From: Xanthobacter autotrophicus
GTDB lineage: Bacteria > Pseudomonadota > Alphaproteobacteria > Rhizobiales > Xanthobacteraceae
Direction of reading: 5' to 3'
Assembly (NCBI RefSeq): GCF_005871085.1
Contig: NZ_VAUP01000022.1
Coordinates: 434,001 to 498,000 of the forward strand
DNA length: 64,000 nucleotides
Position numbers and translations under genes: made by a program. Within the stretch, counting starts at the first letter, position 1, and the number at the start of each line of letters is the position of its first letter. The notes under the pieces are model-generated. The model searched no databases, had not been told where the DNA came from, and saw only the letters and a program-made list of their open reading frames with translations. This document shows, one piece after another, positions 19,670-27,942 of the stretch.

Positions 19670-20239
19670 ATGGGCGAGAGAATTGCAGCCCTGGTGGTGA
19701 TGGGTGTTTCGGGCTGCGGCAAAAGCAGCGTCGGCGCGGCTGTGGCCGAGTTGGCCGGCGCCCGCCTGATCGAAGGCGACAGCTTCCATCCCGCCGGCAA
19801 CATCGCCAAGATGTCGGCCGGCATTCCACTCGACGACGACGACCGCGCCGGCTGGCTGGCGCGTCTCGGCGAGGAGATGGCACGCACTCTCAGCGACGGC
19901 GCGACACCGGTTCTCACCTGCTCGGCGCTGAAGCGCAGATATCGTGATGCCCTGCGTGCGGCCGTCCCACGCCTCGGCTTCGTCTTCCTTGATCTCACAC
20001 GGGAAATGGCCGCCCGCCGAGTGGCCGAGCGGCCCGGCCATTTCATGCCGGCGAGCCTCATCGACAGCCAGTTCGCCGCGCTGGAGCGCCCTTCGGCGGA
20101 AGCCCTCACCCTGACCCTTGATGCCACGCTCCCATTGTCGGAGATGGCGCCGCGCATTGTGGAATGGTGGCGCGCGCCTCAAGCGGCCAACTCGGGGGCT
20201 CGAAGGGTTCCAGGTCCCACTCTCAGTCAGGCCATCTGA
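19670..20239 (+). CDS. gntK: Gluconokinase
   Basis: Phosphorylates D-gluconate to 6-phosphogluconate for the Entner-Doudoroff or pentose phosphate route. It has 189 residues. The P-loop GVSGCGKSSVG is near residue 12, followed by EGDSFHP, the substrate-binding DDDDRAGWL and the CSALKRRYRD segment; all are diagnostic of GntK. ATG at 19670 (MGERIAALVV) is preceded by GAGGGGACAAGG. The C-terminal ~20 residues are Pro/Arg-rich and longer than usual. It is followed after 188 bases by gntP, with its own operator copy between. Confidence 0.95.
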   Translation: MGERIAALVVMGVSGCGKSSVGAAVAELAGARLIEGDSFHPAGNIAKMSAGIPLDDDDRAGWLARLGEEMARTLSDGATPVLTCSALKRRYRDALRAAVPRLGFVFLDLTREMAARRVAERPGHFMPASLIDSQFAALERPSAEALTLTLDATLPLSEMAPRIVEWWRAPQAANSGARRVPGPTLSQAI

Positions 20240-20302
20240 CACCCTCCATCCCTTTCGTCCGCCTGATCCAGGATCTCTGTCGCACGGCTCTGCCGCACCT
20301 TT

Positions 20303-20318
20303 GAGATAGCGCTATCTC
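20303..20318. promoter_or_regulatory. Gluconate-repressor operator 3 (gntP)
   Basis: The perfect 16-bp palindrome GAGATAGCGCTATCTC lies 110 bases before the gntP start and extends the operator 2 core by one base on each side. Confidence 0.82.
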
Positions 20319-20427
20319 ACTTAGCGTCAACCAAACTCATTCATGTCATCGCCATCGGCAGGGTCCCGGACACAGGACCAGCGAACGGTATTTTTCCACT
20401 GAACTGCAAGAACGCTACGAGGAACGC

Positions 20428-21780
20428 ATGCTGGGCATGAGCAAGGACACATTTCTACTGGTCGACGCGGCGGTGACCATCATCGGCCTCATCGTCCTCA
20501 TTACCCGTTTCAAGGTCCACCCCTTCGTGGCCCTGATCCTGGCCGCAGGCTTCCTGGGGCTCAGCTCCGGCATGCCGGTGGACCTCATCATGAAGTCGTT
20601 CCAGGACGGCTTCGGCGGCGTGCTTGGCTTCGTCGGCATCGTGCTCGGCCTCGGCACCATGCTGGGCAAATTGATGGCTGAATCGGGCGGCGCGGACCAG
20701 ATCGCCCAGACCCTTATCGACGCCTTCGGCAAGCAGCGGGTGCATTGGGCCATCATGCTCGCCGCCTTCCTGGTGGGCATTCCGCTGTTCTTCGAAATCG
20801 GCTTCGTGCTTCTCATCCCCCTGGTCTTCGTGGTGGCAAGCCGCACCGGCGTGTCGCTGGTGAAGGTGGGCATCTCGCTTTTGGCCGGCCTCTCGGCCGT
20901 GCACGGCCTCGTGCCGCCCCATCCCGGACCACTACTGGCGGTGGGCGTGTTCGGCGCCGATATCGGCAAAACCATCTTCTACGGCCTCATCGTCGGCCTT
21001 CCCGCCGCCGCCGTCGCCGGGCCCATGTTCGGCTCGTTCATTTCAAAGCGCATTCCAGGCCACGCCTCGCCGGAACTGGTCGCCCAGTTCGTGCAGGACA
21101 CCCGCACCCACACCCTGCCCGGCTTCGGCGTCACCCTCGCCACCATCCTGCTGCCGGTGGTGCTGATGCTGCTGAAGGCCTTCGCCGACGTGACCTTCGC
21201 GGCCGGTCATCCCGTGCGGGCGTGGCTGGATCTCATCGGCCATCCCATCACCGCGCTGCTCGCGGCGCTGCTGCTGTCGCTCTACACCTTCGGCAGCGCG
21301 CGCGGCTTCTCGCGCGAGGTTATCGGCAAGCACCTCAACGACAGCCTCCTGCCGGTGGCGGGCATCATCCTCATTGTCGGCGCCGGCGGCGGCTTCAAGC
21401 AGATGCTGGTGGCAAGCGGCGTTGGCGATGTCATCGGCCACATGGCGGTGCAGGCCCATGTGAACCCCATCCTCCTCGCCTGGCTGGTGGCGGCGGTGAT
21501 CCGGGTGGCCACGGGCTCGGCCACGGTGGCGACCATCACCGGCGCCGGCATCGTCGCCCCGGTCCTCGCGCTCACCCCTGGGGTCAACCGCGAGCTGCTG
21601 GTGCTGGCCACCGGCGCCGGCTCGGTGGTGCTCTCCCACGTCAACGACGCCGGCTTCTGGCTGGTGAAGCAGTATTTCAACATGACGGTGGAAGAGACCT
21701 TCAAGACCTGGACCGCCATGGAGACGATCCTGTCGGTGGTGGCCCTCGGCCTCATCATGGCTCTGTCGCTGGTGGTGTAG
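20428..21780 (+). CDS. gntP: Gluconate permease (GntP family)
   Basis: Inner-membrane gluconate:H+ symporter of 450 residues with about 12-14 hydrophobic helices. Family segments are VHPFVALILAAGFLGLSSGM, GGVLGFVGIVLGLGTMLGKL, HGLVPPHPGPL, RVATGSATVATITGAG and LSHVNDAGFWLVKQYF. ATG at 20428 follows GAGGAACGC; an ATG three codons later is an alternative. Together with gntK and the LacI repressor it forms a complete gluconate uptake and activation module. Confidence 0.95.
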   Translation: MLGMSKDTFLLVDAAVTIIGLIVLITRFKVHPFVALILAAGFLGLSSGMPVDLIMKSFQDGFGGVLGFVGIVLGLGTMLGKLMAESGGADQIAQTLIDAFGKQRVHWAIMLAAFLVGIPLFFEIGFVLLIPLVFVVASRTGVSLVKVGISLLAGLSAVHGLVPPHPGPLLAVGVFGADIGKTIFYGLIVGLPAAAVAGPMFGSFISKRIPGHASPELVAQFVQDTRTHTLPGFGVTLATILLPVVLMLLKAFADVTFAAGHPVRAWLDLIGHPITALLAALLLSLYTFGSARGFSREVIGKHLNDSLLPVAGIILIVGAGGGFKQMLVASGVGDVIGHMAVQAHVNPILLAWLVAAVIRVATGSATVATITGAGIVAPVLALTPGVNRELLVLATGAGSVVLSHVNDAGFWLVKQYFNMTVEETFKTWTAMETILSVVALGLIMALSLVV

Positions 21781-21794
21781 CTCCGCCGCGACAG

Positions 21795-21840
21795 CACGCC
21801 CGCCGCTGCTTCCCCAAGTCCGGCGGCGGGCGTGGTTTTC
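21795..21840 (+). terminator. Intrinsic terminator of gntP
   Basis: A 12-bp stem (CACGCCCGCCGC/GCGGCGGGCGTG, 16-base loop) is followed by GTTTTC, 14 bases after the gntP stop. Confidence 0.8.
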
Positions 21841-21854
21841 TCGCGATCCCGGGG

Positions 21855-21946
21855 GATGCTGCGCATCCGGGATCTCTTCGCTCAAGCGCCGCGCGGGCTG
21901 GATGCTGCGCATCCGGGATCTCTTCGCTCAAGCGCCGCGCGGGCTG
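21855..21946. repeat. Exact 46-bp tandem duplication with hairpin
   Basis: Bases 21855-21900 and 21901-21946 are identical 46-mers beginning GATGCTGCGCATCC and ending GCGCGGGCTG. The first copy, with 21845-21854, can fold into a long stem (GATCCCGG...CCGGGATC). The block ends within a few bases of the LMW phosphatase stop codon, so it forms that gene's 3' flank. A recent duplication of a REP-like unit is likely. Confidence 0.9.
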
Positions 21947-21949
21947 GGT

Positions 21950-22411
21950 TCAGGGCTGGCGGAAGCGGGCGCGGATGCGCTGCTCCAGTTCATCGCGCAC
22001 GGCGCGGTAAGCGTCGAGGCGCTGCTCGCGGTTGCCGGCTTCCCGCGATGGATCCGAGGTCGGCCAGTATTCCACGCCCAAAGCATTGGTGCGGGTCAGC
22101 TCCAGCGCGCGGTGGTGAGCGTCCGGCGACAGGGTGATGGCGAGGTCGAAGCTGAGGCCCTCATATTCCTCGAGGTCCTCCACGCTCTGCGGCCGGTGCT
22201 TCTTCACGTCGAGGCCGATTTCATCCAGCACCGCGGTGACGAAGGGGTCGGCATCGCCCGCGATCACGCCGGCCGAGGCCACATAGATGGACTTGCCGAA
22301 CAGGTGCTTGGCCAGCGCCTGCGCCATCACCGAGCGCACCACGTTCTGCCCGCACATGAAAAGAACCGATTGCGGTCGCGCCGAGCGCTTGGGTACCGCA
22401 GGCGGCTCCAT
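21950..22411 (-). CDS. Low-molecular-weight phosphatase family protein (LMW-PTP/ArsC fold)
   Basis: A 153-residue protein with an LMW phosphatase-like active-site loop: VLFMCGQNVVRSVMAQAL holds the Cys nucleophile and Arg-Ser. The SDPS segment near residue 118 may supply the general-acid Asp. The substrate is unknown; this alphaproteobacterial group sits beside hisD and UPF0262 and is annotated as arsenate reductase or tyrosine phosphatase without proof. ATG at 22411 lies six bases downstream of the UPF0262 stop, so it belongs to the hisD operon. It converges on gntP across the duplicated repeat. Confidence 0.87.
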   Translation of the reverse strand: MEPPAVPKRSARPQSVLFMCGQNVVRSVMAQALAKHLFGKSIYVASAGVIAGDADPFVTAVLDEIGLDVKKHRPQSVEDLEEYEGLSFDLAITLSPDAHHRALELTRTNALGVEYWPTSDPSREAGNREQRLDAYRAVRDELEQRIRARFRQP

Positions 22412-22417
22412 GGTCGC

Positions 22418-22912
22418 TCAGCCTTTCCAATGCAGGGCGCAGATGAGCGTGAACAGGCGCCGGGCGGTATCGAAATCCAGCTCCACCTTGCCGTCGAGGC
22501 GCTCGCGCAGCAGCGTCGAACCCTCGTTGTGCAGCCCGCGCCGGCCCATGTCGATGGCCTCGATCTGGCTCGGCGAGGCGGAACGAATGGCGTTGTAATA
22601 GCTCTCGCAGACGAGGAAATAATCCTTCACCACCTTGCGGAAGGGGGTGAGTGAGAGGTGGTGCTGCACCACCTGCTCGCCAGTCTCGCGCTTGATGTCG
22701 AGCACCAGGCGGCTTTCCATGAGCGAGATGTGCAGCGTGTAGGGACCAGCCCCCGGATCGTTGCAGGGGGCGAAGGTGTTGTCCTCGATGAGGTCCCAGA
22801 TGGCGGTGGCGCGCTCGTGGTCGATGTCGGCGCTGGAATGGCCGATGGAGGCATCGTCGAGCGTCACCGCGCTGAGGCGGGCTGGGGGGCGCGCATCCGG
22901 CTTGTCGCTCAT
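22418..22912 (-). CDS. UPF0262 family protein
   Basis: A 164-residue cytoplasmic protein of unknown function, restricted largely to alphaproteobacteria. It is recognised from [34 protein letters not shown], from [14 protein letters not shown], from [13 protein letters not shown] and from the C-terminal [12 protein letters not shown] (each part of the UPF0262 core). ATG at 22912 ([10 protein letters not shown]) follows GGAAGGACGAGG. It lies between hisD (16-base gap) and the LMW phosphatase (6-base gap), the usual arrangement. Confidence 0.92.
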   Translation of the reverse strand: MSDKPDARPPARLSAVTLDDASIGHSSADIDHERATAIWDLIEDNTFAPCNDPGAGPYTLHISLMESRLVLDIKRETGEQVVQHHLSLTPFRKVVKDYFLVCESYYNAIRSASPSQIEAIDMGRRGLHNEGSTLLRERLDGKVELDFDTARRLFTLICALHWKG

Positions 22913-22928
22913 CGCCTCGTCCTTCCGA

Positions 22929-24221
22929 TCATCTGTTGGTGCGGATGGAGACAGACCGCCCATGTGCGTCGAGGCGTTCCACCGCCGCGAGGCGCACGGC
23001 CGCCGGCCCGAGCTGCGCCAAGGCGCCGGCGTCGAGCTTCAGGATTGAGGTGCGCTTCATGAAATCGAGCACGGACAGGCCCGAGGAGAAGCGCGCCGAG
23101 CGGGCGGTGGGCAGCACGTGGTTGGTGCCGCCGACATAATCGCCGATGGCCTCCGGCGTGAAGGCGCCCACGAAGATCGCTCCCGCATGGCGTACCTTGG
23201 CCGCGAGCTCGTCCGCATTGGCGGCGTGGATTTCCAGATGCTCTGGGGCGATGCGGTCCACCAGCGGGATGGCCGAGGCGAGGTCCGGCACCAGGATGAC
23301 GGCGCCATGGTCGCGCCAGGAGGCGGAGGCGATGGCCACGCGCGGCAAGGTTGCCAGCATGCCCTCCACCGCCTTCTCCACCTGGTCCGCCAGCTCGGGC
23401 GAATCGGTGATGAGGATGGACTGGGCGGCGGTGTCATGCTCGGCCTGGGCGAGGAGGTCGGCGGCAATCCAATCGGCGCTGGCGTCCCCGTCGGCCAGAA
23501 TCAGCACCTCGGAAGGGCCGGCCACCATGTCGATGCCCACCTTGCCGAACACCTGCCGTTTCGCGGCCGCCACATAGGCGTTGCCGGGGCCGACGATCTT
23601 GTCCACCGGCTGGATGGTCTTGGTGCCATAGGCCAGCGCCGCCACCGCCTGGGCGCCGCCCACGCGATAGACCTCGTGCACGCCGGCCAGACGTGCCGCC
23701 GCCAGCACCAGAGGCGCGATCTCGCCATCCGGCGCCGGCACCACCATGACGATGCGCGGCACGCCCGCGACCTGCGCCGGCACCGCATTCATCAGCACGG
23801 ACGAGGGATAGGCCGCCGTGCCGCCGGGCACGTAGAGCCCCACCGCGTCCACGCTGGTCCAGCGATGGCCCAGCACCACGCCGGCGGCGTCGCGATAGGT
23901 CTCGTCGGTCGGCTTCTGGCGGGCATGATGGGATTCGATGCGCGCCTTGGCAAAGGCCAGCGCCTCGCGGGTCTCCGGCGGGATGGAGGCGAGGGCCGCG
24001 TCCAGCTCCGCGTCGGTCACGCGCAGGCCGAGCTTTGCAAGGTCCACCCGGTCGAAGGTGCGCGACAGGTCGACGAGGGCATCATCGCCGCGCGCACGCA
24101 CGTCGGCGATAATTGTGGCCACCTGTTCCTGCACGTCCACCGAGGCCTCGCGCTTGGAGCCGAGGAAGGTGGTGAAACGTTCGGGAAAATCGGGTTGTTC
24201 GGTGATGAGGCGGATCGGCAT
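22929..24221 (-). CDS. hisD: Histidinol dehydrogenase
   Basis: Catalyses the last two steps of histidine synthesis, oxidising L-histidinol to L-histidine with NAD+ and Zn2+. The full-length protein is 430 residues. Visible are [19 protein letters not shown], the [17 protein letters not shown] signature, [10 protein letters not shown], the zinc/catalytic region IAPEHLEIH and the tail [23 protein letters not shown] at 24221 follows AAGGCG. It heads the hisD-UPF0262-phosphatase operon and lies 94 bases after the DUF2948 gene. Confidence 0.97.
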   Translation of the reverse strand: MPIRLITEQPDFPERFTTFLGSKREASVDVQEQVATIIADVRARGDDALVDLSRTFDRVDLAKLGLRVTDAELDAALASIPPETREALAFAKARIESHHARQKPTDETYRDAAGVVLGHRWTSVDAVGLYVPGGTAAYPSSVLMNAVPAQVAGVPRIVMVVPAPDGEIAPLVLAAARLAGVHEVYRVGGAQAVAALAYGTKTIQPVDKIVGPGNAYVAAAKRQVFGKVGIDMVAGPSEVLILADGDASADWIAADLLAQAEHDTAAQSILITDSPELADQVEKAVEGMLATLPRVAIASASWRDHGAVILVPDLASAIPLVDRIAPEHLEIHAANADELAAKVRHAGAIFVGAFTPEAIGDYVGGTNHVLPTARSARFSSGLSVLDFMKRTSILKLDAGALAQLGPAAVRLAAVERLDAHGRSVSIRTNR

Positions 24222-24315
24222 GGCGCCTTGCTAGATCAGGTTCGCCCGCGAGGGAAGCCCCGCGGTCACCGTGCCGCGCCGGCGGCATACAGCGCCAGCG
24301 CCTCCGCAGCCCCGC

Positions 24316-24780
24316 TCAAGCGGCGGTGCCCTTGGATTCCGGCGCCTCTTCCGGCACCGGGTGCTTGGGCGCATGCGTGCAACCCCATGCGGGTCCGAGG
24401 TCCCGCAGGCCGGCTTCTATGCACTCCACCTCAAGCCGCACTTCCGCTCCGCCCGAGAAGGTGAGCAGCACGAAGCCTGAGGGGGTCTCGCCAGGGATGA
24501 AGGTGACGGCCAGGAGATTGAGCACGCCGGTACGGCGCGCCTCCTCCATGTTGCGGCACTTCACGTCGCGCACCCGCTCGAAATGCAGGCCAGTGCGGCG
24601 GCGCACGGTCTCGTTGGCGCAGACCTGCTGGTCCCAGTCGAAGCGGTTCAGCACCATGGCGAAGCGCTGCAACCGCGGCAGGAACCCCATATCGACCGTC
24701 TTCACCACCGCATCCTGCAGATGGGCGGAAAAGATCGCGAGATCCTCGTCGTCGAGGGCGATGAGCTTCAGATTTTCCAT
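24316..24780 (-). CDS. DUF2948 family protein
   Basis: A 154-residue cytoplasmic protein of unknown function that usually lies directly upstream of hisD in alphaproteobacteria, as here. Recognisable segments are LKLIALDDEDLAIFSAHLQD, the RFAMVLNRFDWDQ segment and VECIEAGLRDLGPAW. ATG at 24780 (MENLKLIAL) fits the family N-terminus; AAAGG lies somewhat far upstream. murA, often next to it, is absent here. Confidence 0.88.
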   Translation of the reverse strand: MENLKLIALDDEDLAIFSAHLQDAVVKTVDMGFLPRLQRFAMVLNRFDWDQQVCANETVRRRTGLHFERVRDVKCRNMEEARRTGVLNLLAVTFIPGETPSGFVLLTFSGGAEVRLEVECIEAGLRDLGPAWGCTHAPKHPVPEEAPESKGTAA

Positions 24781-24972
24781 GGCGACACTGCCTTTCTGGC
24801 ATGCATCGCAGATAGCGATCACGCCCCCGCGCTTCAAGGGGCAAAGGCGCGGCACAGGTCTGCGCCGTGCCGCTTGCGCATGGCAGGGCGCCGTGCTTCG
24901 CCTTTGCCATGGCCTTCCAGCGACCTATAGGGGTCCCGCGCCGGCACACACGGCAAAAGGGATGACGGCACC

Positions 24973-26448
24973 ATGAGGATTTTCGGCCCGCTGTGGCGGG
25001 GCTCAACGCGCGCGGTAAAACTCTTCGCGCTGCTGGTGGCCGTTGTCGTCCTCACCATCTTCGTGGTGCGGGCGGTGGACAGCCAGCGCGGTCCGCCGCT
25101 GGAGCCATGGCATACCTTCGTGCCGCCGGAACTCAGCCGCGGCGCGCTGGCAAAGGCTGACCTTGCCCAATACCTTGAGGCCGAGGGCAAGGCGTTCGCC
25201 GCCGTGCAGGCCAAGGTGACGCAGAAGCTGCCCCCCTCCGACCGGGTGCGCTTCAACCGCTATTATGACGCCAGCCCCATCTATCCCGGCCGCTTCGCAC
25301 AGGATTTCAACCGCACCTATGTGCTGGAGCCCAAAGGCGCGCCGGAGGGGGCGGCCGTGTTCCTGCACGGCCTCACCGATTCGCCCTACAGCCACCGGCA
25401 CCTGGCCAAGCTCTATGCGGATCATGGCTTCGTCGCCATCGTGCTGCGCCTCCCGGGCCACGGCACGGTGCCCGGCGCCCTCACCGAGACCGATTACGAG
25501 GACTGGATCGCCGCCACCCGCCTTGCCATGCGCGAGGCCCGCCGCCGCGTGGGGCCGGACAAGCCGGTGCATATCGTCGGCTATTCCAACGGCGGGGCGC
25601 TGGCCCTCATGCATGCGCTGGATGCGCTGGACGATCCTTCGCTGGTGGCGCCGTCCCGCATCGTGCTGATGTCGCCCATGGTGGGGGTGACCGAGTTCGC
25701 GCGCTTCGCCGGCCTCGCCGGCCTGCCGGCCATCTTTCCCGCCTTCGCCAAGGCGGCGTGGCTGAACCTGATCCCCGAATTCAACCCGTTCAAATACAAT
25801 TCATTCCCGGTGCATGCGGCGCGTCAGTCCTTTCTCCTGACGCAAGCGCTGCAGGCGAACATCGTCCGCCATTCGCGCACCGGGCGGCTGTCGGGCCTCG
25901 CCCCGGTGCTGACCTTCCAGTCGGTGCTGGACCACACGGTGAGCACCCGCGCGGTGATCGACGAACTGCACGCCCGTCTCGACGACAACGGCAGCGAGCT
26001 GGTGCTGTTTGACATCAATCGCGGCGGGCAGTTCGAGGAACTGCTGACGGTCAATGCCGGCACCGCCCTCTCCCGACTGCTGCCGCCCGCGCCGCGCCGG
26101 TTCCGCACGGCGGTGATTGCCAATGCCTCCACCACCACCGAGGCCATGGAGGTGCGCGAGACCCTCGCCAACGCCACCGAGGAGACGACACGCCCGCTCT
26201 CGGTCAGCTATCCGGGCGATGTCTATTCCCTGTCCCACGTGGCGATCCCGTTCCCGCTCTCCGACGGGCTCTACGGACTGGAGCCGGACCTTTCCGACAC
26301 CTTCGGCATTAGGCTCGGCGACATCGCTGCCCGGGGGGAATTCGGGTCGCTGGTGGTGGGCATGGACATGCTGGTGCGCATGTCCTCCAACCCCTTCTTC
26401 CCTTACCTCGCTGAGCGCGTGGCAGCGGGCCTGCCCCCCGCCCGGTAA
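24973..26448 (+). CDS. Membrane-anchored alpha/beta hydrolase
   Basis: A 491-residue serine hydrolase with one N-terminal hydrophobic anchor (about residues 16-34), so the enzyme domain probably faces the periplasm. The hydrolase core starts near residue 115: FLHGLTDSPYSHRHLAKL (oxyanion region), LRLPGHG, and the nucleophile elbow GYSNGG around residue 204. Asp in LTFQSVLDHTV and His in SLSHVAIPF are candidate triad members. The substrate is unknown. ATG at 24973 follows AAAAGGGATGACGG. It is alone on its strand and converges on the AI-2E-type carrier. Confidence 0.82.
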   Translation: MRIFGPLWRGSTRAVKLFALLVAVVVLTIFVVRAVDSQRGPPLEPWHTFVPPELSRGALAKADLAQYLEAEGKAFAAVQAKVTQKLPPSDRVRFNRYYDASPIYPGRFAQDFNRTYVLEPKGAPEGAAVFLHGLTDSPYSHRHLAKLYADHGFVAIVLRLPGHGTVPGALTETDYEDWIAATRLAMREARRRVGPDKPVHIVGYSNGGALALMHALDALDDPSLVAPSRIVLMSPMVGVTEFARFAGLAGLPAIFPAFAKAAWLNLIPEFNPFKYNSFPVHAARQSFLLTQALQANIVRHSRTGRLSGLAPVLTFQSVLDHTVSTRAVIDELHARLDDNGSELVLFDINRGGQFEELLTVNAGTALSRLLPPAPRRFRTAVIANASTTTEAMEVRETLANATEETTRPLSVSYPGDVYSLSHVAIPFPLSDGLYGLEPDLSDTFGIRLGDIAARGEFGSLVVGMDMLVRMSSNPFFPYLAERVAAGLPPAR

Positions 26449-26488
26449 ATGAGGAAGCCGTCGCTCAGGGCGCCGCGCCGGCTTGGGC

Positions 26489-27505
26489 TTAGATTTCCTC
26501 CGGAACCGTCTGGCCGGACAGCAGCTCCGCCACATAGCGGGACGACGGGTGGTGGGCGCAGATGGTGAGGACGGCGATGAGGATCGGCACGCCGATGAAG
26601 GCGCCGGCGATGCCCCACAGGAAGGCCCAAAAGAACACCGAGAACAGCACCAGGAACGGCGACACCGCCAGCGCCTTGCCGGCAAGGCGCGGCTCCAGAT
26701 AGGAGCCGGAGAGAAACTGGATCACGTTCAGGCAGGCGAAGACGAACAGGGCCATTTCCCAGGATTCGAACTGGGCGAGGGCGAACAGCGCCGGCAGCAG
26801 CGTCGCCACGAACGGGCCGATGAACGGAATATAGTTCATGGCGAAGGCGATCGCGCCCCAGGCAAGCGCCAGCTCCAGCCCGGCGGTCAGCGTGAACACC
26901 CACACCACCGCGCCGGTGGCGATGCTCATGAGCGTGCGCACCGCCATATATTTCTGGAGCTTCGCAGCGGTGTCCGCAAGGGCCGCCGGCAGGTGCGGCG
27001 CACGCCCGGTGCGGCCGAGCCGCAGCACCTGACTCTTGATGGCATCCACTTCCAGAAGGCCCAGCAGCACATAGACAAAGGTGAAGACGAGGAAGCTCGC
27101 CAGCCCCTGCAGACGGCCGGAAATATCCTGGAACACCCGCAGCAGCCAGCGCACGTCGAAATGCTCGGCCCACAGGCCCGCCAGCACGAAGCCGTGCCCT
27201 TCCAGCCATGCGGCAGCCTGGCCATAGAGCACCTGGAAGCGGGCAGTGTTCTGGAACACCCAGGTGGCCACATGGCTGAAGCCCCACACCACCACGGACG
27301 ACACGCCGCCCACCACCGCCAGGGTGATGACGAGGGTCGCCAGGACGGCCAGCAGCTTCGGCAGGCGTTTCTCCAGCAGGGACTGGAGCGGGTAGACCAC
27401 GGCGATGACGAATACGGCGAAGGCCACCGGCACGATCAGGGTGTCCGCGACATACAGGGCGGCAAAGACCAAGATCGCCGCGGCGAGACCGACCGGAAAC
27501 TTCAT
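26489..27505 (-). CDS. AI-2E family transporter (PerM/TqsA-like)
   Basis: An inner-membrane protein of 338 residues with about eight hydrophobic segments. Family hallmarks are the long central amphipathic part and the C-terminal NYIPFIGPFVATLLP, VIQFLSGSYLEPRLAGKAL and LWGIAGAFIGVPILIA. ATG at 27505 (MKFPVGLAAAIL) follows AAGGATGCAGC. Members include autoinducer-2 exporters and Na+/H+ antiporters, so the substrate here is unknown. No partner gene. Confidence 0.88.
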   Translation of the reverse strand: MKFPVGLAAAILVFAALYVADTLIVPVAFAVFVIAVVYPLQSLLEKRLPKLLAVLATLVITLAVVGGVSSVVVWGFSHVATWVFQNTARFQVLYGQAAAWLEGHGFVLAGLWAEHFDVRWLLRVFQDISGRLQGLASFLVFTFVYVLLGLLEVDAIKSQVLRLGRTGRAPHLPAALADTAAKLQKYMAVRTLMSIATGAVVWVFTLTAGLELALAWGAIAFAMNYIPFIGPFVATLLPALFALAQFESWEMALFVFACLNVIQFLSGSYLEPRLAGKALAVSPFLVLFSVFFWAFLWGIAGAFIGVPILIAVLTICAHHPSSRYVAELLSGQTVPEEI

Positions 27506-27731
27506 GCTGCATCCTTCCCCCGAAAGCGGGCCTGCACCGACTACCTCAAGCGCAGCCGGATGGCGAGGGGACCCGGCCGGCGCGCGGGGCGCTTCGTCGC
27601 CGAGCGCCGATGTATGCAATGCGCACAGAGAATGGCACTTATGCTCAATAATTATGCCGCGAGTGCACGACTCCCACGCACATCCCAACCGCGTGGAATC
27701 GGCAAGTCATTGATTTTATTATAACCATCAT

Positions 27732-27749
27732 CTGGCACGCCCGTTGCTT
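27732..27749 (+). promoter_or_regulatory. Sigma-54 (RpoN) promoter of the guanidine operon
   Basis: CTGGCACG-CCCG-TTGCTT matches the -24/-12 consensus at every invariant base (GG at 27734-27735, GC at 27746-27747, correct 10-base spacing). Transcription should start near 27759, just before the riboswitch. Use of sigma-54 implies an activator such as NtrC under nitrogen limitation. No convincing activator dyad was found upstream. Confidence 0.85.
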
Positions 27750-27763
27750 GATATCAGGACGAG

Positions 27764-27882
27764 TTGGTGGCTAGGGTTCCGGCATCCTGCGGGATGTGCT
27801 GGTCCGAGAGCTGCCACTGCTCCGGGAGACATCCGGGGCGGGTGCACGGCGGGATAAAAGCCCGGGAGACCTCAGTGGCCAA
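27764..27882 (+). ncRNA. Guanidine-I (ykkC) riboswitch
   Basis: The conserved blocks of the class I guanidine aptamer occur in order: CTAGGGTTCCG (27771-27781), GGTCCGAGAG (27801-27810) and CGGGATAAAAGCCCGGGAGA (27850-27869). TTGG at 27764-27767 can pair with CCAA at 27879-27882 to close P1. It precedes genes for import and carboxylation of guanidine, the expected targets. A strong 11-bp hairpin with no T-run (27883-27915) follows and may be the expression platform. The first gene starts at 27943. Confidence 0.95.
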
Positions 27883-27915
27883 GGAATTGGCGGCACTTGG
27901 GTTTCCGCCAGTTCC
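27883..27915 (+). promoter_or_regulatory. Candidate riboswitch expression-platform hairpin
   Basis: GGAATTGGCGG pairs with CCGCCAGTTCC (one G-U pair, 11-base loop) directly after the aptamer P1. There is no U-tract, so it is not a standard intrinsic terminator. It ends 12 bases before the ribosome site AAGGGG of the first gene. Confidence 0.5.
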
Positions 27916-27942
27916 CAATCGTTCGAAACGAAGGGGAATTAC

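Noticed and set aside
27506-27730. NtrC binding site upstream of the sigma-54 promoter
   Set aside because: GCAC/GTGC half-sites occur but not in a convincing dyad with normal spacing.
27796-27942. Upstream in-frame starts for the guanidine binding protein
   Set aside because: They lie within the riboswitch aptamer; ATG at 27943 has a good ribosome site and is followed by a normal signal peptide.
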